A stretch of 64,000 nt of DNA from Desulfomonile tiedjei (lineage in GTDB: Bacteria > Desulfobacterota > Desulfomonilia > Desulfomonilales > Desulfomonilaceae), in the NCBI GenBank assembly GCA_016218715.1, contig JACRDG010000060.1, forward strand, positions 1-64,000, written 5' to 3'. The notes below the pieces were generated by a model that had not been told where the DNA came from, searched no databases, and saw nothing but the letters and a program-made list of their open reading frames with translations. Position numbers and translations under genes: made by a program. How positions within the stretch are numbered: the stretch's first letter is position 1; every line of letters starts with the position of its first letter. Below are positions 53,994-63,904 of the stretch, piece after piece.

Positions 53994-55487
53994 TCAGCGA
54001 CGGAGTAGGCGAACATCAGCGGCTTCGGGGTGATTATCTCTTAGCAGCTCCTCTAGGGCGTCGACCAGGTATGCTGTGCCGAAGTTGTCAGGAAGCCTCT
54101 TGCCTTCAAAGAATATCTTCGGGGTTGCATTCAGCTGAAGCTTCAATCCCAGTTTCACGTCTTCCTGCACTTTCTTGGCCGCCGGTGAATCCGGCTTCAT
54201 CAGTTCCGTGAACTTGTTCACGTCAAGATTCAGCTGCTTGGCATAACCGATCCACTGATCGTCTCTCAGTCGTTTCTGGTTGGCGAAGAGCAGCTCGCCG
54301 TATGTCCAGAACGCCTTCGGCCCTCCCAGGAGATAAGCGGCATAAGCAGCCCTTGCAGCAGTGCAGGCCAGGGGGTGAAAATCCCGCTGGGCTATCACGG
54401 CATCGTTGCAGTCCTTCGATAGTGGGTAGTTCTTGTATACCAAGCGCAGAAGTCCGGGGTTCGCGTCAACCACGTCTTTGAGACTTCTTTCGATTTTTGC
54501 GCATCCGGGGCACTGAAAGTCAGCGAACAGAATTATCGGATACGGCGCGCGGGGAGAGCCGTAAACCGGATCCTCCGGACTGACGGGGACCTCCAGGGTG
54601 GGAGAGCTTCGGATCACTGCCATGATGACGGCATTGTCATTGGCCAGCTCTTCATAGTGCATTTTGAGATCGTCGAACGTCAAGGACTTCTCCGCCATGG
54701 TTGCCGCGGACAGAACCGCGAGCGATAAGACAACCCCACCGATCACGAAGTAGACCCTTTCCCCGAGGGGTGCAATCTCCCGGAGGAGAATATCCCCCTT
54801 CTTTCGTATCGAGACCCAGACGACCAGTATCAAGGCAAACGCATTCAAGATGTGGACCACAATGCACCAGGTGCAGATATGATCGACCTGAAAAATCATG
54901 ATGTACATGTAGTACCAGCTGAAGCCTATGGCGGCAAAGAAGTAGGCAACGAGCAGGACCCAGGCGAGCTTTCTCATCCGGTGATTGAACAGAGCGTTGA
55001 TCGTGCACCAGAGCACAAAAACAAATCCGGCAAGTCCCAGCGCAGCGGACGAGATGTAGCCGAAAAGGACGGCATAGTCGGTCATCAGGATGGCATCGCA
55101 ACTGACTCTTCCGTCTGAGCGGCAGAGGATTGAGTCGCCAATACCTGCGGAATTGCTGACGAGCATAATATGACGGTAGGAGAGAAAACTTGTCGCGAAA
55201 ACTCCGATGAGGGCCACGATCAGGAGCACGACGAAAGGGAGCGGTCCCGAGAAAAAGGGCTTTTCTTGACCAGCCTGTACGGGCACCGCGACGGCTACTG
55301 GGCCAGATTCTTCTTTTCTCAACAATTCCGAATGCTTCTCCAACGCGCTGTGCGCCTTGCCATCCATTCTCATTTCCCGAACAAGTCCGAATGTCTTCTC
55401 AATCGGCATGTTAATCGAAAGGACCTGTCCGGTCAAGGGGCTGCCAAAGGGCGGATCGTACCTGCACTCGATCCGTTCGCCTGTCAA
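53994..55487 (-). CDS. VKOR-DsbA fusion, disulfide-forming enzyme
   Basis: A 497-residue fusion of a vitamin K epoxide reductase-like membrane domain and a thioredoxin-fold domain. It would oxidise thiols in exported proteins and pass electrons to quinone. With the TTG start at 55487, the VKOR cysteines are Cys122/Cys130 in the first periplasmic loop and Cys205/Cys208 in CTWC; the DsbA-like domain has Cys326/Cys329 in FQCPGC and a cis-Pro in NATPKIF. ATG 55409 is an alternative that drops 26 residues; codon usage of that stretch looks coding, so I keep the longer one. Fusions of this kind are known in several phyla and replace DsbA/DsbB. Confidence 0.88.
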   Translation of the reverse strand: MTGERIECRYDPPFGSPLTGQVLSINMPIEKTFGLVREMRMDGKAHSALEKHSELLRKEESGPVAVAVPVQAGQEKPFFSGPLPFVVLLIVALIGVFATSFLSYRHIMLVSNSAGIGDSILCRSDGRVSCDAILMTDYAVLFGYISSAALGLAGFVFVLWCTINALFNHRMRKLAWVLLVAYFFAAIGFSWYYMYIMIFQVDHICTWCIVVHILNAFALILVVWVSIRKKGDILLREIAPLGERVYFVIGGVVLSLAVLSAATMAEKSLTFDDLKMHYEELANDNAVIMAVIRSSPTLEVPVSPEDPVYGSPRAPYPIILFADFQCPGCAKIERSLKDVVDANPGLLRLVYKNYPLSKDCNDAVIAQRDFHPLACTAARAAYAAYLLGGPKAFWTYGELLFANQKRLRDDQWIGYAKQLNLDVNKFTELMKPDSPAAKKVQEDVKLGLKLQLNATPKIFFEGKRLPDNFGTAYLVDALEELLRDNHPEAADVRLLRR

Positions 55488-55583
55488 TTTCCGAGTTGAG
55501 GACGTTCACAACAGCGGCCGGGAGCGTCAAGACCCACGCGCCGCGTAATCGGTGGCCTCAGTCGCGGCTGTCCGGGCACCGCG

Positions 55584-56201
55584 CTATTTTCTTGCGACCG
55601 CCCAGAGGTTCATGAATATCTCAAAGAATCCCACTCGTACATCCTTGCCGGGGAAAACCTGGGCAAGGAGAGCGGCAAGATCGGTCCGGCTGTAAGCCGC
55701 CTTATGTTCTTCGATTTCTGTAGCGCTGACCAGCCCGGCCTTGGCCATTATCCTGAGCAGAGAGTCGGTCCACGCAGCAGGGGTGGTAACGACGAGCAGC
55801 CCGCCGGCTCTCAAGATCCGGTGAATCTCTCGAAGCAGCAGCGGAACTCGGTCAGGCGCGAGGTGCTCTATCACGGCCAACATCGTCACTACCGCGCACG
55901 ACTCGTTCGCAATCGGCAGATACGGATCCTTTTCGATATCGTGTCGGAGGAACTCGATCGCTGCACTGGCGGTCGGGTCGAAGTCTTTCCTGTAGTGCTC
56001 TCCCACCACTTTGTCCAGGCCGATCTTCCGGGCAAAGGTTGTACCGTGAAGAAACAGAGGATAGGAGCCGCATCCGACATCCAGAAGGCAGCCACTGCGA
56101 AGGTCACGCGAGATCAACCGGTCAGCTGTCTTCGCCCGCTGGCGGGCCAGAAAGCCTTCCAACAGACCTGTGCCCCTCGTTACACGTATATTGGACCTCA
56201 A
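55584..56201 (-). CDS. class I SAM-dependent methyltransferase
   Basis: A 205-residue methyltransferase. Motif I is CLLDVGCGSYPLFL, then FLRHDIEKDPYLP, MLAVIEHLAP and GGLLVVTTPA; it belongs to the Methyltransf_11-type group and the substrate is unknown. The frame is open to 56651, but the domain begins about residue 150 of that frame. TTG 56201 is preceded by AAGGTG with good spacing and gives the normal family length, so I prefer it. Confidence 0.75.
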   Translation of the reverse strand: MRSNIRVTRGTGLLEGFLARQRAKTADRLISRDLRSGCLLDVGCGSYPLFLHGTTFARKIGLDKVVGEHYRKDFDPTASAAIEFLRHDIEKDPYLPIANESCAVVTMLAVIEHLAPDRVPLLLREIHRILRAGGLLVVTTPAAWTDSLLRIMAKAGLVSATEIEEHKAAYSRTDLAALLAQVFPGKDVRVGFFEIFMNLWAVARK

Positions 56202-56548
56202 TTCCTTACACCTTCTGAAACAATCGACGCAGAGGAGCAGTACTCCCGACGGGTACGCGAACCCGTCACCAGTGAGGCCGGTCCCTGTGCTCTCTGCGCT
56301 CGTGCAGCACCATCCGGCGTGCTCTACACTGTGCTGCTTGCGGCTGAGATTCGGAAATCCCGGTCGGAAGAGGAGCGCCTTATCCTCGAAATCCTGATGA
56401 TCGGGAAAGAGGTTCGCAACTCTGGCCCGCGATGTCAAGTTCGTCTGGCACGGGGAAAGTGGGTTCGCACAGGACCCGGCGGGCTCCTGACGGTGGAATG
56501 CTGCCGCGCTGGAAGCAAGGGGCCGCATCGCGGCGGTCCTCTTCAAAA

Positions 56549-56743
56549 ATGGAGAATTCGCGGGAAGCCGCCCAGTGTTTTGCGAAAGCCGTTGCGATCG
56601 ATCGCGGCCTGGCGGAGGCCCATCGTGGACTCGGCCAAGCGCTGGAAGCAACGGGCGATCTCATCCATGCGCTGGCGAGCTATCGCAAGGCCGGGACCGG
56701 GTCATGGAAATTGTGGTATGAATGCCGTTTCCGGATAGGATAG
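56549..56743 (+). pseudogene. TPR gene remnant (about 64 codons)
   Basis: The plus strand codes for one clear TPR-like pair (REAAQCFAKAVAIDRGLAEA, then LGQALEATGDLIHALASYRKA). No signal, start region or binding site is visible and the frame ends soon after. The remnant resembles the TPR tails of the proteins at 43923 and 50900 and may be a decayed relative. The rest of 56202-56800 shows no gene. Confidence 0.4.
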
Positions 56744-56800
56744 TCCAGTTTTGGCTCTCAGTATGACTGACACGCACCGTCCGAGTGCTTATTGCTTCCC

Positions 56801-58204
56801 CTACCCTGCCGTTCTGAGGCCGTGCTTGCGTATCTTGCTGTACAGCGTGCTGCGGCTGATCCCCATGATCTTCGCTGCCTTGTACTTGTTCCAGGCGCAT
56901 CGCTCGAGGATAGCCCGTACATGATTGCGCTCGATGCGTTCCAGGTTTGCAATTTCGTGGTCCGTCAGGCCCGACTCCCCGTCCTCACGCAGTTCCGGTG
57001 GCAAGTCGTGCTCCTGGATGTATTCCTCTTTGGCGAGGACCATCGAGCGTTCCACCACGTTCTCCAGTTCCCTGATGTTACCGGGCCAGTGGTGCCGGAA
57101 AAAGATTCCCATCGCCTCTGTCGTGAACCCTCTGACGTCCTTACCCAACTTTGCGTTGAATCGATCCACGAAGTTCGCCACGAGTTGCGGGATGTCTTCT
57201 TTTCGGTCTCGCAGGGGTGGAAGGTTGAACGAAATCACGTTGAGCCGCCAGTACAGGTCCTCGCGGAACAAACCCTGGCCCATGGCTTTCTTGAGGTCCC
57301 TGTTGGTGGCCGCAATGATCCGGGCGTTCGTGCGGAGGGTCTCTTCGCCTCCCACCCGCTCGAAGGTCCTCTCCTGAATGACGCGTAACAGCACCACCTG
57401 CGTCGGCTGGCTTATCTCGCCTATCTCATCGAGAAAGATGGTCCCGCCGTCCGCTTGTTCGAAGCGACCGGGCTTCTTCCTGATGGCCCCGGTGAACGCG
57501 CCCTTTTCATGACCGAATAATTCGGAGTGGAGCAATGTCTCGGAATAGGCCGCACAGTTGATAACCACAAAGGGGCCGCCCTTTCGATTACTCTCTTCGT
57601 GCAGAGCCCGCGCCAGCACCTCTTTTCCCGTGCCGGACTCACCCTGAATCAAAACGTGGGAGTCGCTGGTCCCGATATCGAGGATCAGCTCCGCAATGCT
57701 CCGCATTTGCGGAGACCGGCCGAGGAGATTGCTCAGCCGTTCGGTGCCGTCAAGCGCTCGAGTCAACTCGCGGTTGATCTGGCGCTCGTGTCGCAGGCTG
57801 TCATAGAGCCGGCGGATGCGCAGCATTGCGTTAATCCGCGCAATAAGCTCGTCCGGTGCGCACGGTTTGATGAGGTAATCGTCTCCGCCTGCATTCAAAC
57901 CCGCTATCTTATGCTCGAGGGAATCGTGCACCGTGAAGAGAATCACTGGAATGTACTGGAACACCTGATGGGCCTTCAGCTTGGCCACCAGTTCCATGCC
58001 GTCCATTCCCGGCAGGTTCACGTCGAGCAAGATCACGTCCGGAAGGTAATCGTGGTTCCGTTGGAGAAGTTCCATACCTTCTTCAGCTGACACGACCAGT
58101 TCCGGGATGAATCCGGCTCCCTGCAATAGCTCCTGAGCGAAAGGGCCGTTGTACGGGTCGTCTTCGACGATGAGGACCCGACCGGAGGATTGAGGTGCAG
58201 TCAT
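56801..58204 (-). CDS. sigma-54-dependent response regulator (NtrC family)
   Basis: A 467-residue transcription activator. The receiver spans residues 8-125 with phospho-acceptor Asp61 in LLDVNLPG. The AAA+ domain (about 160-395) has GESGTGKE, the sigma-54 contact loop GAFTGA, IFLDEIG and the arginine-rich region. A Fis-type helix-turn-helix ends the protein ([19 protein letters not shown]). ATG 58204 has GGAGGGC upstream. No histidine kinase lies next to it, so its partner is elsewhere; the hybrid kinase at 27076 is not obviously linked. Its target may include the sigma-54 promoter of the pilin gene at 46757, which is only a guess. Confidence 0.93.
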   Translation of the reverse strand: MTAPQSSGRVLIVEDDPYNGPFAQELLQGAGFIPELVVSAEEGMELLQRNHDYLPDVILLDVNLPGMDGMELVAKLKAHQVFQYIPVILFTVHDSLEHKIAGLNAGGDDYLIKPCAPDELIARINAMLRIRRLYDSLRHERQINRELTRALDGTERLSNLLGRSPQMRSIAELILDIGTSDSHVLIQGESGTGKEVLARALHEESNRKGGPFVVINCAAYSETLLHSELFGHEKGAFTGAIRKKPGRFEQADGGTIFLDEIGEISQPTQVVLLRVIQERTFERVGGEETLRTNARIIAATNRDLKKAMGQGLFREDLYWRLNVISFNLPPLRDRKEDIPQLVANFVDRFNAKLGKDVRGFTTEAMGIFFRHHWPGNIRELENVVERSMVLAKEEYIQEHDLPPELREDGESGLTDHEIANLERIERNHVRAILERCAWNKYKAAKIMGISRSTLYSKIRKHGLRTAG

Positions 58205-58365
58205 CAGGAAAGCCCTCCACAAGCGAAATGCTGAGCCGGTCAATGAGCCCCGGAGACCCGGCTCGACCAAGAAAAGACCATCGCGAGCGTCGCGTCAGGA
58301 TGCTCGATTGCCCCAGGGCGGGGCCGACAAACGCGAACCCTTGTGACAGCAGGATTCTTAGATGG

Positions 58366-59268
58366 CTAGAAAAGCGGCTCTCTCACACGAGTTTTTGCCG
58401 CCTGGCTCCCGGCTCGCCTGTTGTTTCCTTCTTCTGCCCCCCGTGCAAGCCGGTTGTGCGCCCGAACAAGCTCGAGAAAATTCCGCAACAGCATGCCGCC
58501 GTCCGGTCGAGCTGGGAGATAGTATTCGGTGTGAGCCTGAACTCCATAGGCCGGCCGGGTGGGGTGTCTGATAATCTGAAACGGGCAGAGTTCATTCTTG
58601 GCGAGGCATATGAATCCGGGTGGGAGTCTCTTCACCTCATCGTAATGATTTTGGACCAGGTTCAGAGTGTTCCCCATTCCGACAAACAAAGGATCACGCT
58701 CCACTACGAACACGTCGTGTCGTCCTCTTTCCGTGGGGTTGTGACCGTAGGGGAAGCAGTCGTCCTCGCCTCCTCGTATCGGTCCTACCTTCCCGCCGAA
58801 CGCGAGGGCCAAAGCCTGGTGCCCGCCGCATATTCCGATGACGGGGATGTGCATATCCTCCACGATGACTTTGAGAGACCTGAGGAACCTCATGAGATCT
58901 TCGTGGTTTCTGCCCTTGTACTTACACCACGGGACGCCGTTCGGGCTCAGTGCCAGAAAAGCCGGTCGCAGCCTGGCCACGTTTTCCACCGTTGTTTCGG
59001 CGAACGGCAGGACCATCCCCTGGCCTCCGGCACCCAGTCTCTCCAACGTTTCTTGAACGATGACCGCCTGCTTGGAAGTGCGACCCGTAAACAGATTCAC
59101 CACGACCCAGACGGAGGATGGCTTCAATGGCTGGATTTGGGGCTGATCGGGTCCCACCATTTCCAGAAGCTGCTGGCCGTTGAAATCTGTCGCGGGAGCG
59201 CGATCCGCAGCCCAAAAGAACGCCGCGGCCATGACGATTACCCTAATCCAAGTGCGTCGCACATTCAT
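58366..59268 (-). CDS. exported class I glutamine amidotransferase-like protein
   Basis: A 300-residue protein with a signal peptide (WIRVIVMAAAFFWAADRAPA) and a class I glutamine amidotransferase fold. The triad is complete: Cys147 in GICGGHQ, His246 and Glu248 in QAHTEYY. Cytoplasmic members of this fold supply ammonia to a synthase; here the signal peptide suggests the periplasm, where glutamine hydrolysis or a peptidase-like role would be needed. Some relatives are gamma-glutamyl hydrolases or peptidases. The signal segment is short but clear. It is divergently placed with respect to the cupin gene and has no obvious synthase partner. Confidence 0.78.
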   Translation of the reverse strand: MNVRRTWIRVIVMAAAFFWAADRAPATDFNGQQLLEMVGPDQPQIQPLKPSSVWVVVNLFTGRTSKQAVIVQETLERLGAGGQGMVLPFAETTVENVARLRPAFLALSPNGVPWCKYKGRNHEDLMRFLRSLKVIVEDMHIPVIGICGGHQALALAFGGKVGPIRGGEDDCFPYGHNPTERGRHDVFVVERDPLFVGMGNTLNLVQNHYDEVKRLPPGFICLAKNELCPFQIIRHPTRPAYGVQAHTEYYLPARPDGGMLLRNFLELVRAHNRLARGAEEGNNRRAGSQAAKTRVREPLF

Positions 59269-59486
59269 ACCTGAGGACCCTCCAAGGCGTCGCAGAAAGC
59301 GTCGTCTCCATTCACCATTGCCCCAATCTCTCCGGAAAGTAAAGACTTTTCTTGCGATGGTACGCCCAGAGTTTGATACGACATCTCACGTTCTGACAAT
59401 AACTGGTTGCATCCTCACCCACTATTGGACATAATGAACGCTCCAGGAGGGCGAGACCCGGCAATTAGCCGTACAGGAGATGGGTG

Positions 59487-59897
59487 ATGTCTATGGGCGC
59501 GTCAGGCATCCGAGTGGAGAGCCTCCCCCTGCGGACGCAGGGCCGGGTTCCGAGGAGAATCTGTGAGGATCGGGGGGAATTGGCGGTGCTTCACCCGGTG
59601 GGACCGGTGTACAACCCCGTCTATTTCGACTTACACCCTGGGGAGGATCGCTCCCGCGGAGGGCATTACCATAAATCCAAGACCGAATTCTGCTATGTGA
59701 TCTCCGGCTCCTGCAGCGTGGAGTACCTTGACCTCAACACCGGCGAGCAGGGTTTCGTCGAGGCTCACCATGGGGACCGGATCACGATAGGGCCGCGGTG
59801 CGCCCACCGGATGCAGGCGGTGAAATTCTGCCAGTGTCTCGAATTCTCCGCTGACGACGTGGACTATGCGGAAGACACCGTCAGCTACGTCTTTTGA
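59487..59897 (+). CDS. cupin-domain protein
   Basis: A 136-residue protein with a cupin fold. The metal-binding pattern is GGHYHKSKTEFCYVISG, with a second region GDRITIGPRCAHRM. Such a small single-domain cupin may be a sugar isomerase/epimerase-like or a binding protein; I cannot decide. ATG 59487 has AGGAG seven bases upstream. Upstream GTG 59484 is not needed. The spacing to truB (convergent) is short. Confidence 0.8.
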   Translation: MSMGASGIRVESLPLRTQGRVPRRICEDRGELAVLHPVGPVYNPVYFDLHPGEDRSRGGHYHKSKTEFCYVISGSCSVEYLDLNTGEQGFVEAHHGDRITIGPRCAHRMQAVKFCQCLEFSADDVDYAEDTVSYVF

Positions 59898-59997
59898 GCG
59901 AGCGGAAGCACGGCTGGGCAAGCGAGTAGTGGCACCATGCTGGTAGCCCGGCTTCGGCCAGCGGGATCGCGCTGACGGAGAGGAGTGTCGCGGAGAG

Positions 59998-60031
59998 TAA
60001 CCGGCAAGATGCCAGCCCCCCTGAACAGCGA
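59998..60031. repeat. short copy of the palindromic core
   Basis: ACCGGCAAGATGCCAGC lies between the cupin gene and truB. It matches the core of the repeats at 2362 and 63905 but without long arms. Confidence 0.5.
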
Positions 60032-60083
60032 AGAACATCGGCCCAGGTAAGACACCGTATTTGAGAAAAAGAGTATGAAGCCT

Positions 60084-61007
60084 CTAGCCCTCTCGGGTAT
60101 TGAAAAGTTTTACCGGCTGCAGCGCTATGTCCCCCCTCCCGGGCTCGGGCCGTACCAGGATTATCAGATCCCCGTCTCCAACGACGATTCTGAAAAGACG
60201 CGCCAGGGAATTCTCCGGAGGTCCCGTGAGAAGCAGGCGACTCCGCGTGATGTTGATCTGGCTGCCTCTCATCAGCCTTTTCGCCTCAGTGGGGAGGACC
60301 TTCAGCTCGGGAATATGACCCAGGGCAGCGTCAAGGGATATGAGGTTTTCTGCTATGGCATGAGCCCCGCCTTCCTTGATCTGGCTGGCGGTCATCGCGT
60401 CCTCTATTCGGAATCGGCCGCTCCATAGCCGTCTGAGGCTTTCCAGCCTCCCCCCTACGCCCAAGTCGCTCCCGATGTCTCTGGCGAGCGCCCGTGCATA
60501 GGTACCCTTTGAGCACACCAATTCCAGCCCGAGGTTGGGCGGGTCCCAGCTCATCAGTTCCAGCGAAAAGACCTCTATCTTGCGTGCGGGGACCTCAGGG
60601 AACACCCCCTTGCGGGCGAGTTTGTACAGAGGCACTCCACCTCGCTTGATGGCCGAAAAGTGAGGAGGAATCTGGTCCTGTACCCCCAGGTACTTCTGGA
60701 GAACCTCCATGATCTGAGCAACGGTTATCTGGGTGGCGTCCGCCGTACGAATCAGATTCCCTTCGCGGTCACCGGTATCCGATTCCTCACCGAGGATGAC
60801 CCCCATGGCATATTTCTTGGGGTTCTCATCGAGATAGTCGAGGGCGCGGGTGCCCGCGCCGATGAGGAGGACCATCAGGCCCGAAGCGGCAGCATCCAAT
60901 GTGCCGGAGTGCCCGACCTTGGCCGGCTTCACATATCGCTTCATGATACGAACCACGTCGTAGGACGTGATCCCCTCGGGTTTGTCCACGAGAAGTATTC
61001 CGTGCAT
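60084..61007 (-). CDS. truB: tRNA pseudouridine-55 synthase TruB
   Basis: TruB makes pseudouridine 55 in the T loop of tRNAs. The 307-residue product has ILLVDKPEGITSYD at the N-terminus and catalytic Asp38 in GHSGTLDAAASG. The residue after Asp is Ala where most TruB proteins have Pro. Further motifs are HFSAIKRGGVPLYKLAR and CSKGTYARALARDIG. The C-terminal PUA-like domain is present (about 240-305). In many genomes truB sits with rbfA/infB; none is in this window. Confidence 0.95.
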   Translation of the reverse strand: MHGILLVDKPEGITSYDVVRIMKRYVKPAKVGHSGTLDAAASGLMVLLIGAGTRALDYLDENPKKYAMGVILGEESDTGDREGNLIRTADATQITVAQIMEVLQKYLGVQDQIPPHFSAIKRGGVPLYKLARKGVFPEVPARKIEVFSLELMSWDPPNLGLELVCSKGTYARALARDIGSDLGVGGRLESLRRLWSGRFRIEDAMTASQIKEGGAHAIAENLISLDAALGHIPELKVLPTEAKRLMRGSQINITRSRLLLTGPPENSLARLFRIVVGDGDLIILVRPEPGRGDIALQPVKLFNTREG

Positions 61008-61400
61008 GGGTTCTTTCTTCTGCTTTAATGCTGCATTTCACCATTAGGGCGGCTTATTCGTTTGGGACGTGTGTGTGTCAACCGCGGACGCCGAACTGGC
61101 TGTATTGGTTGGACAGGCATCTTGCCTGTCATTTCTCCATGGACCGGCAAGATGCGCCGGCCCCACTGAACAACCCGGGACAGAGACTCACGTGAGACAG
61201 TATCGTTGCGAAACCGGGCGCTTGGCATGCCGATTTCAACGGCTCGCGAGAGTGCCGGGTCTTGTCCGGAATCCCTCCGGACTCATAAAACCGTCGCGCC
61301 TGTGGCAGACGCTCTCCGCGCGACAGCAGGGCGTGCCGACGCCTCGCCGTCCGTTCCCGTTGTAAGCGGGCAGCACAGGAAATCAGGATTCAGGAGCACG
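61008..61400. other. intergenic with a palindromic repeat fragment
   Basis: The part 61103-61180 contains GGCATCTTGCCTGTC and GGCAAGATGCGCCGGCCCCACTG, members of the repeat family seen at 2362. The rest shows no gene. Confidence 0.4.
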
Positions 61401-62465
61401 TCAAAGCTCTTCAAGACCTGGCCAGAAGCGGCTCTGCATTGCCAGGACATCCTTCAATCGGCTCCGGAATGTGGATGGCAGGTTATCTCTGGGCGGAGGA
61501 AAAGGCACGGCCGCTATCCCGGGATCGTACGAGCCCAATCCCGAAAGCACTCGCTGAGCTGAATCGACAAGCGCACCCAGATGGTACCCCCCCTCGAGGG
61601 TGAGAACCAATCTATCCGAGCAGAGTTCTGCGGCCATGTGCATCAGTATTTGAAGCATCTGCTCGTACCCGTCTTCGGTAAGGTTCATACCGCCCAGCGG
61701 ATCGCTGCGGTGGGCGTCAAAACCAGCGGAAACCAGAATCAACTGAGGCCCGAACGCCTCCAAGATCGGGGCGACAGCCGCATGAAAGGCAGCGAGATAT
61801 TCTGAATCCCCGCACCCCGCGGGCAAAGGGATGTTTACCGTGTATCCCTGTCCCACTCCGTAGCCCGCCTCTCTCACCCCTCCGCTTCCGGGATAATGGG
61901 GATATTGATGCGTTGAGATAAACAAAACGGTTGGGTCTTCGTAGAACGTATTCTGGGTTCCGTTGCCGTGATGCAGGTCCCAATCCACGATGGCCACCCG
62001 TTCCAACCCGTGCTTCACTCTTGCATAATTGGCAGCAAGGGCCACGTTGTTGAATATGCAGAAGCCCATCGCCCGCCGCCGTTCAGCGTGGTGACCAGGA
62101 GGCCGCACCAGGGCGAAGCCATTGCGTATTCGCCCCTCAATGACCGCATCCACCAGACTGAAAAGCCCTCCCACTGCACGTACAGCGGCGCTCCATGAAT
62201 GTGCGCACGCGGTTGTGTCAGGATCGAGAAACGTCTCCTCGCGGCCGGCCGTCCCGGCGATCTGATCGACGTACCGAGGATCGTGCACCCCTGCCAGTTC
62301 TTCGTGCTCGGCGTCTCGAGGAGCGATTTCCATGAGGTTCAGGCTCGACCTCTCTTCATCAATCATGCGGTAGATCGCGGCAAGGCGCTCGGGGCTCTCG
62401 GGATGATAGACGCCCATATCGTGCATCAGGTACACGGGGTCTCTCACTATGCCGGTAGGTTTCAT
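61401..62465 (-). CDS. histone-deacetylase-family (AcuC-like) deacetylase
   Basis: A 354-residue class II HDAC-like zinc amidohydrolase. Motifs are PGHHAERRRAMGFCIFNN, the zinc site DWDLHHGNGTQ, and LVSAGFDAHRSDPLGGM. The family removes acetyl groups from lysines, polyamines or acetyl-CoA synthetase (AcuC). It begins with ATG 62465. The neighbours do not suggest a specific substrate. Confidence 0.92.
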   Translation of the reverse strand: MKPTGIVRDPVYLMHDMGVYHPESPERLAAIYRMIDEERSSLNLMEIAPRDAEHEELAGVHDPRYVDQIAGTAGREETFLDPDTTACAHSWSAAVRAVGGLFSLVDAVIEGRIRNGFALVRPPGHHAERRRAMGFCIFNNVALAANYARVKHGLERVAIVDWDLHHGNGTQNTFYEDPTVLFISTHQYPHYPGSGGVREAGYGVGQGYTVNIPLPAGCGDSEYLAAFHAAVAPILEAFGPQLILVSAGFDAHRSDPLGGMNLTEDGYEQMLQILMHMAAELCSDRLVLTLEGGYHLGALVDSAQRVLSGLGSYDPGIAAVPFPPPRDNLPSTFRSRLKDVLAMQSRFWPGLEEL

Positions 62466-62863
62466 TGGTTGACCATCTTCCGTAAGCGTAGACGTCTCAA
62501 TCGATCTGCTCCGGTGTCATGGAACGCGGCATTCTCCAAGCCGGCCCGGAATGCGACGGAATAGAAAGTTAACATTCCAAGTCAAACAAGTCAACGGCTT
62601 TGCCCCTGCTTTCGCTCCGCGCGGCAGGCCAAATCTTCGCTCCAGTAGACCCCTTCACGGCATGACCGTCCTGCAGCGGCGTGTGGGGAGACCAGAAGCG
62701 CTTTCATGGAAATGCACGCCCCGACAGGCGACCTGCAGCTGGCCGATACGAACGCTCTATCCGAAAAGGCTATGATCCGGATACTCCGAAAAAAGATTCA
62801 CACCTCGTTCCCCTCTGGAGTAGGATTGTCCGGGGAAACACGGGACAGAAAGGAGACCTCCTC
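62466..62863. other. intergenic between divergent genes
   Basis: Frames that lead into coaX from 62681 lack binding sites and are not supported. No clear promoter found. Confidence 0.35.
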
Positions 62864-63646
62864 ATGCTCCTTGCCATCGATGTGGGCAACACCAATACTG
62901 TTGTCGGGCTCTATAGGGAGAACACGAGCGTTGGGTTGTGGAGGATCAGGACCATCAAGGACACGACGGCGGACGAGTACCGCATGATTCTGCACAGCCT
63001 CGCAGCGATGGACGCTCTGGGCCCACTCCAGATCGGCGGAGCCATCGTATCGTGCGTGGTGCCACCGCTGACCGGCGCCCTGGACCAACTGTGCCGGACC
63101 TTTTTCAAGGTCACGCCGCTCTTCGTCGGACCGGGCATCAAGAGCGGCATGCCCATCCGGTACGACAACCCGAAGGAAGTCGGAGCCGATCGCATTGTCA
63201 ACGCGGTTGCCGCGTACGAGCGTTATCGTCGCGATCTCATCGCAGTCGATTTCGGGACCGCCACCACCTTCGATTATGTCAACAAGGCAGGAGAATACGA
63301 GGGGGGCGCCATTGCGCCCGGCGTGAGAATATCGGCAGAGGCACTGTTTCACCAAGCTTCAAAGCTTTTTCGCGTGGAATTGGTCGCGCCGCAGCGAGTT
63401 ATTGCCAAGGACACCGCCTCGGCAATCCAATCGGGGACCGTTTATGGCTATGCTGCGCTCGTCGACGGGATACTGGAAAGGATGTTCGACGAACTGGGTG
63501 CCAGACCGAAGGTTATCGCCACCGGCGGCCTGGCAAGGGTCATATGCTCTCAGGCGCAGCACGTGGACGATGTTGACGACGACCTGACCATGGAAGGTCT
63601 GCGAATACTGTACCAGAGGAATAGACCGCCACGATCGAGCCTGTGA
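62864..63646 (+). CDS. coaX: type III pantothenate kinase
   Basis: CoaX phosphorylates pantothenate in the first step of coenzyme A synthesis, using a potassium-dependent ASKHA fold. The 260-residue protein has LLAIDVGNTNTVVGLY (phosphate 1), DFGTATTFDYVN (phosphate 2), YEGGAIAPGV and VIATGGLA. ATG 62864 has AAGGAG eight bases upstream, giving the usual family length. It probably is transcribed alone; a terminator follows at 63763. Confidence 0.95.
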   Translation: MLLAIDVGNTNTVVGLYRENTSVGLWRIRTIKDTTADEYRMILHSLAAMDALGPLQIGGAIVSCVVPPLTGALDQLCRTFFKVTPLFVGPGIKSGMPIRYDNPKEVGADRIVNAVAAYERYRRDLIAVDFGTATTFDYVNKAGEYEGGAIAPGVRISAEALFHQASKLFRVELVAPQRVIAKDTASAIQSGTVYGYAALVDGILERMFDELGARPKVIATGGLARVICSQAQHVDDVDDDLTMEGLRILYQRNRPPRSSL

Positions 63647-63762
63647 TTTTCCCGCCTGCCGTGAGAACCGTGAGGCGTTGGAGCCCCTTGTGCACCTCGA
63701 ATTCGTGACTATCCTAGGAATGAGTCCCTGATGCTCCTTCCCCCCGGTGCTACAGGGCTCAC

Positions 63763-63800
63763 AACCTCCGGGAAAAGGCGATGGGGTCCCGGAGGTTTTG
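63763..63800 (+). terminator. rho-independent terminator
   Basis: An 11-bp stem AACCTCCGGGA (63763-63773) with TCCCGGAGGTT (63787-63797) is followed by TTG and TTTT. It ends a transcript that includes coaX about 115 bases upstream. Confidence 0.7.
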
Positions 63801-63904
63801 TTTTCGGAACGGTCCCCTTGAGATATGCCGGGAGAGCGGATTGCCGGTACACTTTTCCGATCGCGAATTCGCATCAAGTATTTGATACAATTTCGCTGCT
63901 GAAT

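Noticed and set aside
56202-56651. N-terminal extension of the minus-strand methyltransferase
   Set aside because: The extension is Ser/Pro/Arg-rich and non-domain; a TTG with a good binding site at 56201 gives the normal length.
55704-56738. 344-codon plus-strand frame opposite the methyltransferase
   Set aside because: No domain over most of it; only the unrelated frame at 56549-56743 shows a TPR-like remnant.
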